From Billgrantia saliphila (GTDB lineage: Bacteria; Pseudomonadota; Gammaproteobacteria; Pseudomonadales; Halomonadaceae): a stretch of DNA of 64,000 nt. The translations under genes were made by a program, and so were the position numbers. Within the stretch, counting starts at the first letter, position 1; every line of letters starts with the position of its first letter. Positions 16,595-25,898 of this stretch are shown in pieces. Under the pieces are notes generated by a model that saw nothing but the letters and a program-made list of their open reading frames with translations, was not told the DNA's origin and did not search any database. The stretch lies in the NCBI RefSeq assembly GCF_002930105.1, contig NZ_PJRN01000001.1, forward strand, positions 372,001-436,000. Direction: 5' to 3'.

Positions 16595-18601
16595 TTGCAA
16601 GTATCGGCTCGTATTGCGTCGTTGGCCCGTTCCATCTGCTCCCTTCAGGGGCGGTTGCTGGCCGGCCTGGCCGGAACCTGGCTGGTTATTGTAGGCATCG
16701 TGCTGATGCTGGCCTGGTGGTTCGGCAAGACGCTGGTCGACGACGTCAATCTCGCCCACCTGCGCTATGAATCGCAACTGATCGCGGACGATTTGACCGA
16801 GCAGGTCAATCGTCGGCTGCGCACGCTGGAGCGTCTCGAGCAGAGCTTGCGCGGAGTGGAGCCGGATGAGCTGCATGAACGTCTGGAGAGCCATCAAGTG
16901 CTGTTGGAGTGGTTCGAAGGCTTGATGGTAACGGGGCCGGAGGGGCGTGTGCAGGCCGATTGGCCCATCGTGCCGGGACGGACGGGGCTCGATACGTCGC
17001 AGACCGAGTATTTCCGCTTGATTCGCAGCGCGCCCTGGCCTTACGTCAGTCGGCCTTTCATCGGCAGGGCGAGCAGCGATGCGCTGATTCTCATGCTGGT
17101 GCCGCGTTTCGACGAGGCAGGTAGGTTTGCCGGCGTCGTGGGCGGCATGATCAACCTGACCCGGGGCGGCCTGTTCCGGCGGTTGGAAAGCACGCGTCTG
17201 GGCGAGCAAGGCTACGTATCGGTCTTCACGGCAGCGGGGGAGCGCTTGTTTCACCCGCGGCGGCAACTCTCGCGTGGCCGGAACAACGCCTTTGACGACT
17301 CTGAGGCGCGGGATCTCGCCTTGGATGGTTGGCAAGGCGAGACCGTCGCCATGGGCAACGATGGCACCCCCACCCTGATGTCCTATCGCCAGATCTGGCC
17401 GGCCGGCTGGATCGTCAAGGTGGCTCTACCCCAGCAGCAGGTGCGTGCACCGCTGGCCGATTTCCTCGGCAGGCTATGGTGGGCCTGGCTCACCCTGGCG
17501 GTCGTGCTGATGATCAGCATGCGCTGGCTGGTCAGGCGACTGCTGAAGCCGTTGCATCGACTCGAACGCCAGATCGCCCAAGTCGGCGAAGGCAAACGGC
17601 GCTACCTCGAACTGTCGACCAACATGCACGAATTGCGTCAGGTCGCAGGCAGTTTCAACCGACTTGAACACGAGCGCCTGGCGGCACTGGAACATTTGCG
17701 CGATCGGCAAGCCTTTCTCGATGCGGTGCTTGGCTCGACGCCCATCGGCATGTTCGTGGCCGATCTCAACGGGCACCTCAACTATATGAATCCGTCCCTG
17801 CTCGATCTGCTGGGCTTGGACGCCACCTTCAGCGGGCGCGACTGGTGGGAGCGCATCCATCCGGACGATCGCCAGGGTACCGAGGACATGTGGCGACATA
17901 CCCTGGTGACCGGAAGCGACTTCATGCGCCAGGTGCGCTTTAAACATCCTGGCGGCGTGACGCTGTGGTTGGAAGTGCATGCCAGCCAGGTGCGTGGTAA
18001 CGAGCTGCCGCTTGGATTCGTCGGCATGGTCAAGGACATCACCGAGCGCCGCCAGCAGGAGGCCCTCCAGCGCTGGGAAGCGGAGCACGATCCTTTGACC
18101 GGCCTGCTCAACCGACGCGGTTTCGAGCGTCGGCTGGAGGAGGCTTTGGCGGAGTATGCCAAGACTGGGACTCCTTCTGTGCTGATTCTATTCGACCTCG
18201 ATCACTTCAAGCCGATCAACGACGAGGGTGGGCATGCCCTGGGCGACGAAATGCTGCGGCGGATTGCCCAGGTGGTGGCATGGGAAGTGCGTCGCAGCGA
18301 CCATGTCGCACGCCAGGGCGGCGACGAGTTTGCCGTGCTGTTGCCCAGTTGCACGCTCAAGCAGGCAGGCGAAATCGCCGAATCCCTGCGTCGCGTGGTC
18401 TCGGAGGTAACGGTGACCAATGAGGGCAAGGTCTACAGCATTACCTTGAGCATGGGGGTCACCTCGCTGCAGGAGGGTGACGATGCCGCCGAGACGGTAT
18501 TGGCCCGTGCCGATGCGGCGAGCTACAAGGCCAAGGCCGATGGGCGAAACACGGTGGTACTGGCCGCCCCGGATGACGATCTGATCGACTCGCTCTGGTA
18601 G
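16595..18601 (+). CDS. Membrane diguanylate cyclase (Cache-PAS-GGDEF)
   Basis: This 668-residue protein has a first membrane helix (LLAGLAGTWLVIVGIVLML), a periplasmic Cache-like sensor (about 45-285), a second helix near residue 290-310, a HAMP-like linker, a PAS domain (about 370-490) and a GGDEF domain with intact GGDEF near 574. RRSD five residues before the motif is a standard inhibitory I-site. It should make c-di-GMP in response to an external ligand. I chose the TTG at 16595 because AAGGGGAA precedes it; an in-frame ATG at 16511 lacks a ribosome-binding site and would add 28 atypical residues. It is divergent from the degenerate GGDEF-EAL gene. Confidence 0.88.
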   Translation: MQVSARIASLARSICSLQGRLLAGLAGTWLVIVGIVLMLAWWFGKTLVDDVNLAHLRYESQLIADDLTEQVNRRLRTLERLEQSLRGVEPDELHERLESHQVLLEWFEGLMVTGPEGRVQADWPIVPGRTGLDTSQTEYFRLIRSAPWPYVSRPFIGRASSDALILMLVPRFDEAGRFAGVVGGMINLTRGGLFRRLESTRLGEQGYVSVFTAAGERLFHPRRQLSRGRNNAFDDSEARDLALDGWQGETVAMGNDGTPTLMSYRQIWPAGWIVKVALPQQQVRAPLADFLGRLWWAWLTLAVVLMISMRWLVRRLLKPLHRLERQIAQVGEGKRRYLELSTNMHELRQVAGSFNRLEHERLAALEHLRDRQAFLDAVLGSTPIGMFVADLNGHLNYMNPSLLDLLGLDATFSGRDWWERIHPDDRQGTEDMWRHTLVTGSDFMRQVRFKHPGGVTLWLEVHASQVRGNELPLGFVGMVKDITERRQQEALQRWEAEHDPLTGLLNRRGFERRLEEALAEYAKTGTPSVLILFDLDHFKPINDEGGHALGDEMLRRIAQVVAWEVRRSDHVARQGGDEFAVLLPSCTLKQAGEIAESLRRVVSEVTVTNEGKVYSITLSMGVTSLQEGDDAAETVLARADAASYKAKADGRNTVVLAAPDDDLIDSLW

Positions 18602-18814
18602 CCGCTTCCATTCGCTGCCGGTGGTCGGCAGATGGCTACGCCCTGCAGCGAGGATGGGCACCGTACCAGCAATCGCCCGTGAGTCTCGGGCATTGAAGGA
18701 GCGAGGAGGGAAAGAGGATTGCGCCTGGGGCCATCGCGGCTGGGGTGCGACAGCGACAGCTGAGATTGCCATCGCGTCAAGCGCGAGCGGAAAGGCAGGA
18801 AGCGGAACAGCAGC

Positions 18815-18847
18815 GAGCGATCGTACCGGGCTGCGGTGCGATCGCTC
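18815..18847. terminator. Hairpin between convergent genes
   Basis: GAGCGATCGTACC and GGTGCGATCGCTC form a 13-bp stem (one G-T) around a 7-nt loop between the cyclase stop (18601) and the flgN stop (18866). There is no T-tract on either strand, so its role as a terminator is uncertain. The rest of the 264-bp spacer shows nothing recognisable. Confidence 0.4.
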
Positions 18848-18865
18848 AAGAGGAAAAGGGGAGTC

Positions 18866-19315
18866 CTAGACCGAGGCGTTGAACCGGCCTGATTGGGCTG
18901 CCACGCGACCGCTGGCGCGGTAGACGGTCTTTTCTGCCGCTTGATGAATGAAGCCGAGCAGGCGGCTGTTCTGCTCCATGCGCAGCCCGACCAGTTCACC
19001 ATTCAGCGTGTTGAGGCGCCGGGCTTCCCGGGTCAGCTCGAGCGTCGAGTCCCAGGCTTCCAGGCAACCCGCTTCCATAGCGGCCTGGCGTGCCCCGGCG
19101 GTGCCTTCGGCATAGCCGAGGCGGCGCTGCACGCTCTGCCGCATCGTTTCCGTCGCTTCCAGCTTGGCCAAGAGTTGCTGCTTGCGCGAGGCCAGGTCGG
19201 TCAGCGCCTGTCCGCCCATGTCGGCACTCGCCAGCAGGCTGCGCTCATGCTGCAGCAGTTGGGTGAGGTCATGCAAGCGCTGTTGCTGCTCCCGAAGTAA
19301 CTTGAGCAGGCTCAT
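18866..19315 (-). CDS. flgN: Flagellar export chaperone FlgN
   Basis: FlgN is the cytoplasmic chaperone that keeps the hook-filament junction proteins FlgK and FlgL competent for export. The 149-residue product is almost entirely helical, rich in Leu, Gln, Arg and Glu, starting MSLLKLLREQQQRLHDLTQLL, and matches FlgN in length and position. Its ATG overlaps the flgM stop (ATGA), so translation is coupled. It ends the flgA-flgM-flgN block, opposite the flgB operon. Confidence 0.87.
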   Translation of the reverse strand: MSLLKLLREQQQRLHDLTQLLQHERSLLASADMGGQALTDLASRKQQLLAKLEATETMRQSVQRRLGYAEGTAGARQAAMEAGCLEAWDSTLELTREARRLNTLNGELVGLRMEQNSRLLGFIHQAAEKTVYRASGRVAAQSGRFNASV

Positions 19316-19593
19316 TTATCGCGCGTCTCCGCTGCCAGCGATTCGATGAGGGCATCGGCGATCCGCTCGGCGCGGACTTCCAGACGACCTTCGCGAATCG
19401 CTTCGCGAATCTCCTCGACTCTTGCCGTGTCGATGTCGCGCGCGGCGTCGGCGGCGCCATGGCGCAAGTGCGTGGTGGCTCCCGGGCCGGCATCCTTCTG
19501 GTTGGACGGGGCGGGACCCTTGACCGGCTGCGCCTCTTCACGTGACGTCGTCGGAGACGGGCGGGTCAGGGGATTCTGGCTGTTGATCTTCAC
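19312..19593 (-). CDS. flgM: Anti-sigma-28 factor FlgM
   Basis: FlgM holds sigma-28 (FliA) inactive until the hook is finished, then is exported through the flagellum. The 93-residue protein begins KINSQNP after the initiator, has a disordered Pro/Ser/Glu-rich first half and a helical C-terminal sigma-binding region (VEEIREAIREGRLEVRAERI). The start is the GTG at 19593, with GAGG about 9 bp upstream. A perfect sigma-28 promoter precedes it, so it is part of the regulon it represses. flgA lies upstream with a 185-bp gap, and flgN overlaps downstream. Confidence 0.92.
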   Translation of the reverse strand: MKINSQNPLTRPSPTTSREEAQPVKGPAPSNQKDAGPGATTHLRHGAADAARDIDTARVEEIREAIREGRLEVRAERIADALIESLAAETRDK

Positions 19594-19625
19594 AATAGTG
19601 GCCTCATGACCGGTGCTTTCCCACC

Positions 19626-19652
19626 TTATCGGCAGCCTTGCAGAGAACTTTA
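19626..19652 (-). promoter_or_regulatory. Sigma-28 promoter of flgMN
   Basis: Reading the minus strand, TAAA (19649-19652), 15 bp, then GCCGATAA (19626-19633) is an exact FliA consensus. The expected start is about 25 bp before the flgM GTG. This gives class III expression of the anti-sigma factor and its partner chaperone. Confidence 0.92.
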
Positions 19653-19778
19653 GGCAAAAAGTGGGGGGCGCGTCCATTCGCGTGGAAGCATGGCTTGATG
19701 GCTGTGTTTACATCGCTCCAGTATGCGCGTCAATCCACCCCTGTGAATCGACACCATCCTCGACGCAACCCGAAGGGC

Positions 19779-20483
19779 TCAGAAATCCACGGCCAGCCTG
19801 CCTTCACCGACCACCTCTGCCATCACCACCTCGCGCGAGTCGAAGCGTGCGCGGATCCTGTCGCCCATCGCGCCTGGCTCCAACGCCTGGCCTTCGCGCT
19901 CGATGCGAAACCCTTTTCCCCTGGCTTCGATCACGACGCGCTGGTTGCGCTCCACCAGTGGCAGGCTGCGGAAATGGTGCTCCTGGAGAGATTGACCGGG
20001 TTCGATCGCTCGAGTTGCGGCCTGGCCGACGATTTCCTCTATATCGATCACGCTGCGGTTCGGCAGCTCCGCCAGGTTGCCCTGGCGCATCACGAGATCG
20101 TCGCGGCGAACGGTCTCGCCGGCCCGTAGCGGGCGGGCGAGTACTGGATAATCGCCGATCACGCCGACTTCGGCCTGCAGATAGCGTACCTGGCGACCCT
20201 CGCTGCCGCAGCGAACGCCGACCGATATTCGCCCCAGGGGAACATCGCCCGGGCGCGTCAGGAAGGGGTCAGGCGACTCACAGGCCGGCAGTCGGGCCGA
20301 AGGGGGGCGTAATTCGATGATTAATTCATCACCCAGCGACTGTGCTTCGCGATGCAGAAAGGCGTGCACGGCTTCGAGCATGGCGTCATCGTCGGCCGCA
20401 TGTACTGCAGGCGTCGCCAGCAGGCTCGCAAGAACGAGCCAGAGCATGGACAGGGTGGGCCGGAACGAGCGGACGGCAAGCAT
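19779..20483 (-). CDS. flgA: Flagellar P-ring assembly chaperone FlgA
   Basis: FlgA is a periplasmic protein that assists assembly of FlgI into the P ring. The 234-residue product has a signal peptide (LSMLWLVLASLLATPAVHA, cleavage near residue 29) and a C-terminal SAF/ChapFlgA domain (VLARPLRAGETVRRDDLVMR, then IEPGQSLQEHHF and GKGFRIEREGQALEPGAMGD). The start at 20483 has a poor ribosome-binding site; an internal ATG at 20447 would shorten the signal peptide and remains possible. It is divergent from flgB across 181 bp that must hold both promoters. Confidence 0.93.
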   Translation of the reverse strand: MLAVRSFRPTLSMLWLVLASLLATPAVHAADDDAMLEAVHAFLHREAQSLGDELIIELRPPSARLPACESPDPFLTRPGDVPLGRISVGVRCGSEGRQVRYLQAEVGVIGDYPVLARPLRAGETVRRDDLVMRQGNLAELPNRSVIDIEEIVGQAATRAIEPGQSLQEHHFRSLPLVERNQRVVIEARGKGFRIEREGQALEPGAMGDRIRARFDSREVVMAEVVGEGRLAVDF

Positions 20484-20664
20484 GAAGGAGGATCCCGCAT
20501 TGAGGGCGATGTCAGGATTCTAGCGCTCGGGTAAAAAGTGAAACAGCGGAAATGAACCAGGAAAACCGGTCTGTTCGTGCCATTGAGGTGACAGGCCTCT
20601 GGCTATTCTTCACCCTCAAGAAGTTCCGCAAGTTTTCCATCTGGTTTCGCACGGGAGTGCCGGC

Positions 20665-21078
20665 ATGATCGACCAGCTCGAGGCCGCCTTTAATTTTCAC
20701 CAGCAAGCGCTGGGACTGCGTCAGGAGCGCCATAAGGTGCTGGCCAGCAATATCGCCAACGCCGATACGCCCAACTACAAGGCGCGTGACATCGACTTCG
20801 CCAGTGAACTCAAGAAGGCGGTCGAGCAAGGGAGTACGGGAGGGCGGGGGCTCGCGCTGGCGCGAACCTCCGATGGCCATCTGGCCGGCCAGGGCCTTGC
20901 CACTCCGCGCCAGGAACTGCTCTATCGCGTACCGGATCAGCCAAGCCTGGACGGTAATACCGTGGATATGGACCGAGAGCGCACCCAGTTCGCCGACAAC
21001 TCGGTTCGCTATCAGGCGGCGCTGACTTTCCTGAATAGCCGCATCCAGGGGCTCAAGAATGCCATGCAGCCGGAATAA
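20665..21078 (+). CDS. flgB: Flagellar basal-body rod protein FlgB
   Basis: This proximal rod subunit is exported by the flagellar type III system and assembles on FliE. The 137-residue protein has the rod/hook N-terminal motif [17 protein letters not shown] near residue 29 and a C-terminal amphipathic helix ([17 protein letters not shown]). It is the first gene of flgBCDEFGHIJ, which runs without long gaps to 28159. No sigma-28 box precedes it, which fits early class II transcription. Confidence 0.95.
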   Translation: MIDQLEAAFNFHQQALGLRQERHKVLASNIANADTPNYKARDIDFASELKKAVEQGSTGGRGLALARTSDGHLAGQGLATPRQELLYRVPDQPSLDGNTVDMDRERTQFADNSVRYQAALTFLNSRIQGLKNAMQPE

Positions 21079-21109
21079 CCAAACCGGTTGAAGAGAGAGG
21101 GATCGTACC

Positions 21110-21517
21110 ATGTCGATGTTTTCCGTGTTCGATATAGCCGGCTCGGCCATGAGCGCGCAGTCACAGCGCATGAACGTCACCGCCAGCAACCTGGCCAATG
21201 CCGACAGCGTGGCCGGACCTGACGGTGAGGCCTATCGCGCCAAGCAGGTGCTGTTCGAGTCTCGCCTGCAGGGCGGGCATGGCATTGGCGGCGTCGGTGT
21301 GCGCGAAGTCGTCGAGGACCCCGCGCCGCTGAGGCTGGAATACCGTCCGGAGCATCCGCTGGCCAACGAGGAGGGGTATGTGTCCATGCCCAACGTCGAG
21401 CCGGTGCACGAGATGGTCAACATGATCTCGGCCTCCCGCTCCTATCAGGCCAACGTGGAAGTCATGAATACAAGCAAGCAGATGATGCTCAAGACACTGA
21501 CCCTGGGTGAGGGCTGA
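21110..21517 (+). CDS. flgC: Flagellar basal-body rod protein FlgC
   Basis: This is a proximal rod subunit of 135 residues, with the conserved N-terminal segment [15 protein letters not shown], the FlgC-typical [25 protein letters not shown] at the C-terminus and a short central region. AGAGAGGGA precedes the ATG. It sits between flgB and flgD, 31 bp after flgB and 2 bp before flgD. Confidence 0.96.
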   Translation: MSMFSVFDIAGSAMSAQSQRMNVTASNLANADSVAGPDGEAYRAKQVLFESRLQGGHGIGGVGVREVVEDPAPLRLEYRPEHPLANEEGYVSMPNVEPVHEMVNMISASRSYQANVEVMNTSKQMMLKTLTLGEG

Positions 21518-21519
21518 TC

Positions 21520-22209
21520 ATGTCCACCACCATCGATTCGAATGTTGTCACGCGGTTGAATCAGGGCGGCCCTTCCGCTCGCGATGCCAGCCAGTCCGCC
21601 GAGCTGCGCAATAATTTCATGACCCTGCTGATTGCCCAGATGCAGCATCAGGATCCACTCAAGCCGATGGACAATCACGAGATGACCAGTCAGCTGGCGC
21701 AGATCAATACTGTCAGCGGCATCGAGGATCTCAACAAGACGCTCGCCGGCATCACCGATCAGATGAACGCCGGCCAGACGCTGCAGGCCACCGGCTTGAT
21801 CGGAAAAGGGGTGATGGTACCGGGCAATCGGGTCCTGCTGGAGCAGAGCGAAGATGGGACCCACACCACGCCGTTCGGCATCGAGCTCGAGCAGTCCGCT
21901 GAGAACGTTCGGGTGACCATCGCCAACGCCAGCGGCCAGGTGATCAACCGCTACGACATCGGGGCGGTACAGGCCGGAGTGGAATCCTTTACCTGGGATG
22001 GCATGACCAGTGAGGGCGAGGCGGCCGTTTCGGGCGCTTATCAGGTTCGCGTGGAAGCCACCAGCGGCGACAAGACACTGAACGCCACCACCCTCAACTA
22101 TGCCGTGGTCGGTGGCGTGACCCCGCCCGACGGCAACGGGGGAGTGAAGCTCGACCTGGGAGCGGTTTACGGCCAGGTGGGGCTCGGCGAAGTCAAGCAG
22201 ATTCTTTAA
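21520..22209 (+). CDS. flgD: Hook-cap (scaffolding) protein FlgD
   Basis: FlgD caps the growing hook and is discarded when the hook is complete. The 229-residue protein has the conserved N-terminal export region (NNFMTLLIAQMQHQDPLKPMDN) and a C-terminal FlgD Ig-like and tudor-like part (GAVQAGVESFTWDGM..SGAYQVRVEA). It starts 2 bp after the flgC stop, implying translational coupling. Confidence 0.95.
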   Translation: MSTTIDSNVVTRLNQGGPSARDASQSAELRNNFMTLLIAQMQHQDPLKPMDNHEMTSQLAQINTVSGIEDLNKTLAGITDQMNAGQTLQATGLIGKGVMVPGNRVLLEQSEDGTHTTPFGIELEQSAENVRVTIANASGQVINRYDIGAVQAGVESFTWDGMTSEGEAAVSGAYQVRVEATSGDKTLNATTLNYAVVGGVTPPDGNGGVKLDLGAVYGQVGLGEVKQIL

Positions 22210-22278
22210 CGCATCACACCGATTTCCATAAGAGAACCGCGGAAGCGGCATTTCAGCCGGTAGGCAGAGGAACGAAAA

Positions 22279-23547
22279 ATGAGCTTTTCACAAGCGCTGA
22301 GTGGCCTGAATTCCCAGGCCCAGAAGCTAGGTACGATCGGCAACAACATCGCCAACTCCCAGACGGTGGGTTTCAAGGGATCCAACGTCCAGTTCTCCGA
22401 CGTATTCGCCAACTCCAAGGTCGGCCTGGGTACGCGGGTGACGACCGTTATGCAGAACTTCAGCGAAGGTAACGTCGAGTCGACCAACCGCAATCTGGAC
22501 CTGGCGGTGGCCGGCAGCGGCTTCTTCCGCTTCCAGGACACCAGCGGCGAGGTGGTCTATTCGCGCAACGGTCAGCTCTCCATGAAGGCCAACGGGGATC
22601 TGGTCAACGCCCAGGGTTTCCAGATCATGGGCTATGGCCTGAACGCACAGGGTGAAGTCCAGGTCGGTGGCCAGCCCCAGGCGCTGAACGTATCGGCAGA
22701 GGAATTGGCGGCAAGCGCAACGACTCGTGTCGGCACCACGCTCAACCTCGATGCGCGCAAGCAGCCCGGCTCCGATGATCTGAGCACCACCGAGGTCGTG
22801 GATTCCACAGGGAATCCGCAAATGATCGATTACCACTATTCGAACAACTTCACCGTCTATGATTCGCTGGGTAACCCGCGCAACGTCACGGTGTACTACG
22901 AAAAGACCGCGGCCAACGACTGGACCGCCAAGATGACGCTCGACGGCAAGACGCTGGACGACGGCGCGGGCAATGTGACGGCATACTCCGTCCAGTTCGA
23001 CGCCAATGGCAAGCTGGTCAACGCGGCTGGCAGCGTCGATGCCAACGGCGCCATTCCGGGTGTCACGTTCAGTTCGGCCGACTATCTGGGCGGCGAGCCG
23101 GTGGATCTTACCTTCGATCTCAACCTGGCCGGCACCACCCAGTTTGGCAACACCTCCACGGTCAGCAGCCTGACGCAGAACGGCTACACCTCCGGTACGC
23201 TGGTGGGCATCACCATCGATGAGGATGGGGTCATCATGCGCAACTACTCCAATGAGGAGTCGCGCCCCGCCGGTCAGATCTCGCTGGTCAGCTTCCGTAA
23301 TCCCGAGGGACTCACGCCTGCCGGTGACAACGTCTGGCGCGCCTCCAACGAGTCGGGTCAGGAACTGGTCGGCGCTCCGGGTACCGGGCTGCTGGGCGGC
23401 GTGGTGTCGGGTGCCGTCGAAACCTCCAATGTGGACATGGCGCGCGAACTGGTGAGCATGATCGTGGCGCAGCGGGCCTACCAGGCCAACTCGCAGACGA
23501 TCAAGACCCAGGATGAACTCCTGCAGACCGCCATCAACCTGCGTTAA
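22279..23547 (+). CDS. flgE: Flagellar hook protein FlgE
   Basis: This is the main subunit of the hook, the universal joint outside the cell. The 422-residue protein has the N-terminal NNIANSQTVGFKGSNVQFSD motif, a long Gly/Thr/Asn-rich surface region with few aromatic residues, and the C-terminal ETSNVDMARELVSMIVAQRA helix shared by axial proteins. Its length is normal for a gammaproteobacterial FlgE. It is preceded by GAGGAACG and lies 69 bp after flgD. Confidence 0.97.
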   Translation: MSFSQALSGLNSQAQKLGTIGNNIANSQTVGFKGSNVQFSDVFANSKVGLGTRVTTVMQNFSEGNVESTNRNLDLAVAGSGFFRFQDTSGEVVYSRNGQLSMKANGDLVNAQGFQIMGYGLNAQGEVQVGGQPQALNVSAEELAASATTRVGTTLNLDARKQPGSDDLSTTEVVDSTGNPQMIDYHYSNNFTVYDSLGNPRNVTVYYEKTAANDWTAKMTLDGKTLDDGAGNVTAYSVQFDANGKLVNAAGSVDANGAIPGVTFSSADYLGGEPVDLTFDLNLAGTTQFGNTSTVSSLTQNGYTSGTLVGITIDEDGVIMRNYSNEESRPAGQISLVSFRNPEGLTPAGDNVWRASNESGQELVGAPGTGLLGGVVSGAVETSNVDMARELVSMIVAQRAYQANSQTIKTQDELLQTAINLR

Positions 23548-23567
23548 GCGAATAGGGTAACCGAGTC

Positions 23568-24320
23568 ATGGATCGCATCCTCTATACCGCCATGAGCGGG
23601 GCCAAGCAGAGCATGGATCAACAGGCGGTGGTCAGCCACAACCTGTCGAACGTCTCAACCAGCGGCTTCCGTGCCCAGCTGCATGCCATGCGCGCCGTGC
23701 CGGTACAGGGCGAAGGTGCGCCGACCCGAGTATCGGTAGCGGCGTCCACTCCCGGCAGCGATTTCAGCCCGGGGCCCATTACCCATACCGGGCGTGAGCT
23801 TGACGTTGCGCTGCAGGGCGATTCCTGGCTCGCGGTGCAGGCCGATGACGGCACCGAGGCCTATACCCGTCGGGGCGACCTCGAGGTGGATGGCGATGGC
23901 CTCGTCACCGTGATGGGGCGACCGGTGATCGGTGATGGGGGGCCCATCATCGTGCCGCTGGGCTCGAGCGTCTCGGTGGGTGCCGACGGTACCTTGAGTG
24001 CCATCGGAGAAGGGGAAGGGCCCGAAGCCCTGGTGGACGTCGGTCGTCTGAAGCTCGTCACACCCGAGCGGAACCTTCAGCGTGGCGAAGACGGGTTGTT
24101 CCGCCTGCCGCCCAATGCCGAGGGCGAAGTGGCGGCGCTGCCCGCCGACGAGAATGCCCGGGTCGCCGGTGGTGCGCTCGAAGGCAGCAACGTGAGCGCG
24201 GTGGAGGCCATGGTCGCAATGATCGACGTGGGCCGCCGCTACGAAATGCAGATGAAGGTTATCAGTACCGCGGACGAAAACGCCCAGCGGGCCAATAACC
24301 TCTTGTCTCTCCAAGGTTGA
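23568..24320 (+). CDS. flgF: Flagellar basal-body rod protein FlgF
   Basis: This is a proximal rod subunit of 250 residues with N-terminal VVSHNLSNVSTSGFRAQLHAM and the central TRRGDLEVDGDGLVTVMGRPVIGDGG seen in FlgF/FlgG. The C-terminus ends in the axial helix (AVEAMVAMIDVGRRYEMQMKVI). It lies 20 bp after flgE and 26 bp before flgG. Confidence 0.96.
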   Translation: MDRILYTAMSGAKQSMDQQAVVSHNLSNVSTSGFRAQLHAMRAVPVQGEGAPTRVSVAASTPGSDFSPGPITHTGRELDVALQGDSWLAVQADDGTEAYTRRGDLEVDGDGLVTVMGRPVIGDGGPIIVPLGSSVSVGADGTLSAIGEGEGPEALVDVGRLKLVTPERNLQRGEDGLFRLPPNAEGEVAALPADENARVAGGALEGSNVSAVEAMVAMIDVGRRYEMQMKVISTADENAQRANNLLSLQG

Positions 24321-24346
24321 TGCTTCGAGCGTAAGGAAGATATCAA

Positions 24347-25129
24347 ATGATCAAGTCTCTATGGACGGCCAAGACCGGCCTCGAATCCCAGCAGGTCAAG
24401 CTGGACGTCATCTCCAACAACCTGGCCAACGTCAGCACCAACGGCTTCAAGCGCTCGCGTGCGGTGTTCGAGGACCTGCTGTACCAGAACCTGCGCCAGC
24501 CGGGCGCGCAGAACGACGTACAGAATCGTCTGCCATCAGGCATGCAGGTGGGTACCGGCGTGCGTCCGGTAGCCACCGAGCGTCTCCATACTCAGGGCGG
24601 TCTGGAACACACCGAGAACTCGCGCGACCTGGCGATCAACGGTAACGGCTTCTTCCAGGTGCTGATGCCGGATGGCAACACCGCCTATACCCGTGACGGT
24701 AGCTTTCAGCTCAACGAGAACGGTCAGATGGTAACGGCCAACGGCTACCCGCTGGAGCCTGCCATCATCATTCCCGACAATGCGCTGTCCATCTCGATCG
24801 GCGAGGACGGGATCGTCTCGGTGACCCAGCCCGGCGTTAACCAGTCGCTGGAAGTGGGCCAGATCACCATCTCGACCTTCGTCAACCCGACCGGACTCGA
24901 GAGCATCGGTGGCAACCTCTATGTGGAAACGACCTCCTCGGGTCCGCGCAACGAGGCCATGCCGGGCATGAACGGTGCCGGTCGACTCTTCCAAGGCTAT
25001 GTCGAGACTTCCAACGTCAACGTAGTGGAAGAGATGGTCAACATGATTCAGACCCAGCGTGCCTACGAGATCAACAGTCGGGCCGTGCAGACCAGCGACG
25101 AGATGCTGGCTCGCCTGAGCCAGCTCTGA
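24347..25129 (+). CDS. flgG: Flagellar distal rod protein FlgG
   Basis: This is the distal rod subunit that forms the drive shaft inside the L and P rings. The 260-residue product shows the FlgG landmarks [35 protein letters not shown] and the C-terminal [21 protein letters not shown]. Length and sequence are typical. It precedes flgH by only a few tens of bases. Confidence 0.97.
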   Translation: MIKSLWTAKTGLESQQVKLDVISNNLANVSTNGFKRSRAVFEDLLYQNLRQPGAQNDVQNRLPSGMQVGTGVRPVATERLHTQGGLEHTENSRDLAINGNGFFQVLMPDGNTAYTRDGSFQLNENGQMVTANGYPLEPAIIIPDNALSISIGEDGIVSVTQPGVNQSLEVGQITISTFVNPTGLESIGGNLYVETTSSGPRNEAMPGMNGAGRLFQGYVETSNVNVVEEMVNMIQTQRAYEINSRAVQTSDEMLARLSQL

Positions 25130-25185
25130 TCGCGCCCCAGATGAACCAGCCTGAGCCACAACGGCATGGCCGGAAGCGAGTGATA

Positions 25186-25875
25186 ATGAAAGGTACGGAT
25201 TTTTCGGCCATGCGCCTGGCTGTGGCGCTTCTCGCCATCATGCTGCTTGCCTTGGGCGGATGCGCCCAGGTGCCGCGCGCCTCGGTGGTCGGCGAGCAGG
25301 AGCAGATCAACATCATCGAGCCGCCGCCGCGGATGGCCAATGGTTCCATTTACCAGGCCCATCGCGGCTCTCAGCCGTTGTTCGAGGATCGCCGCCCACG
25401 CATGGTGGGAGACATTCTGACCATCGTGTTGGACGAGCAGGTCAGCGCCAGCAAGAACGCTCGCTCCAACATGGATCGCAATGGTTCGGCCGGTCTCAAC
25501 CTGGCCGAATTGCCCGATGCGCTGGAGCGTCTGGCCGAATACGGCTTCGACCTCTCCGGCGAGAGCGACTTTTCCGGCGGCGGAGGCTCCCAGGCCAACA
25601 ACAGCTTTACCGGGACGATCACCGTTTCCGTGCTCGAAGTAATGTATAACGGCAACCTGCGCGTGCGCGGCGAGAAGCAGATCGCCATCAACCAGGGAGT
25701 CGAGTTCATTCGCTTCTCCGGTGTGGTCAATCCTCGCACCATCACCGGTCAGAATACGGTGCCCTCCACGGCCGTGGCCGATGCCCGCATCGAGTACGTG
25801 GGCAATGGATACATCAACGAGGCGCAGTACATGGGCTGGATGCAGCGCTTCTTCCTGAATATTTCGCCTTTCTGA
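25186..25875 (+). CDS. flgH: Flagellar L-ring lipoprotein FlgH
   Basis: FlgH forms the outer-membrane L ring around the rod. The protein has a lipoprotein signal ending in the lipobox LALGGC, so the mature N-terminus is a lipidated Cys. Conserved parts include [20 protein letters not shown] and the C-terminal [27 protein letters not shown] chose the ATG at 25186, with GGAAGCGAG upstream (229 residues); an in-frame ATG at 25141 would add 15 residues and has no ribosome-binding site. Its stop overlaps the frame of flgI. Confidence 0.93.
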   Translation: MKGTDFSAMRLAVALLAIMLLALGGCAQVPRASVVGEQEQINIIEPPPRMANGSIYQAHRGSQPLFEDRRPRMVGDILTIVLDEQVSASKNARSNMDRNGSAGLNLAELPDALERLAEYGFDLSGESDFSGGGGSQANNSFTGTITVSVLEVMYNGNLRVRGEKQIAINQGVEFIRFSGVVNPRTITGQNTVPSTAVADARIEYVGNGYINEAQYMGWMQRFFLNISPF

Positions 25876-25898
25876 TGGAAGCGTACGGGAGGCGAATC

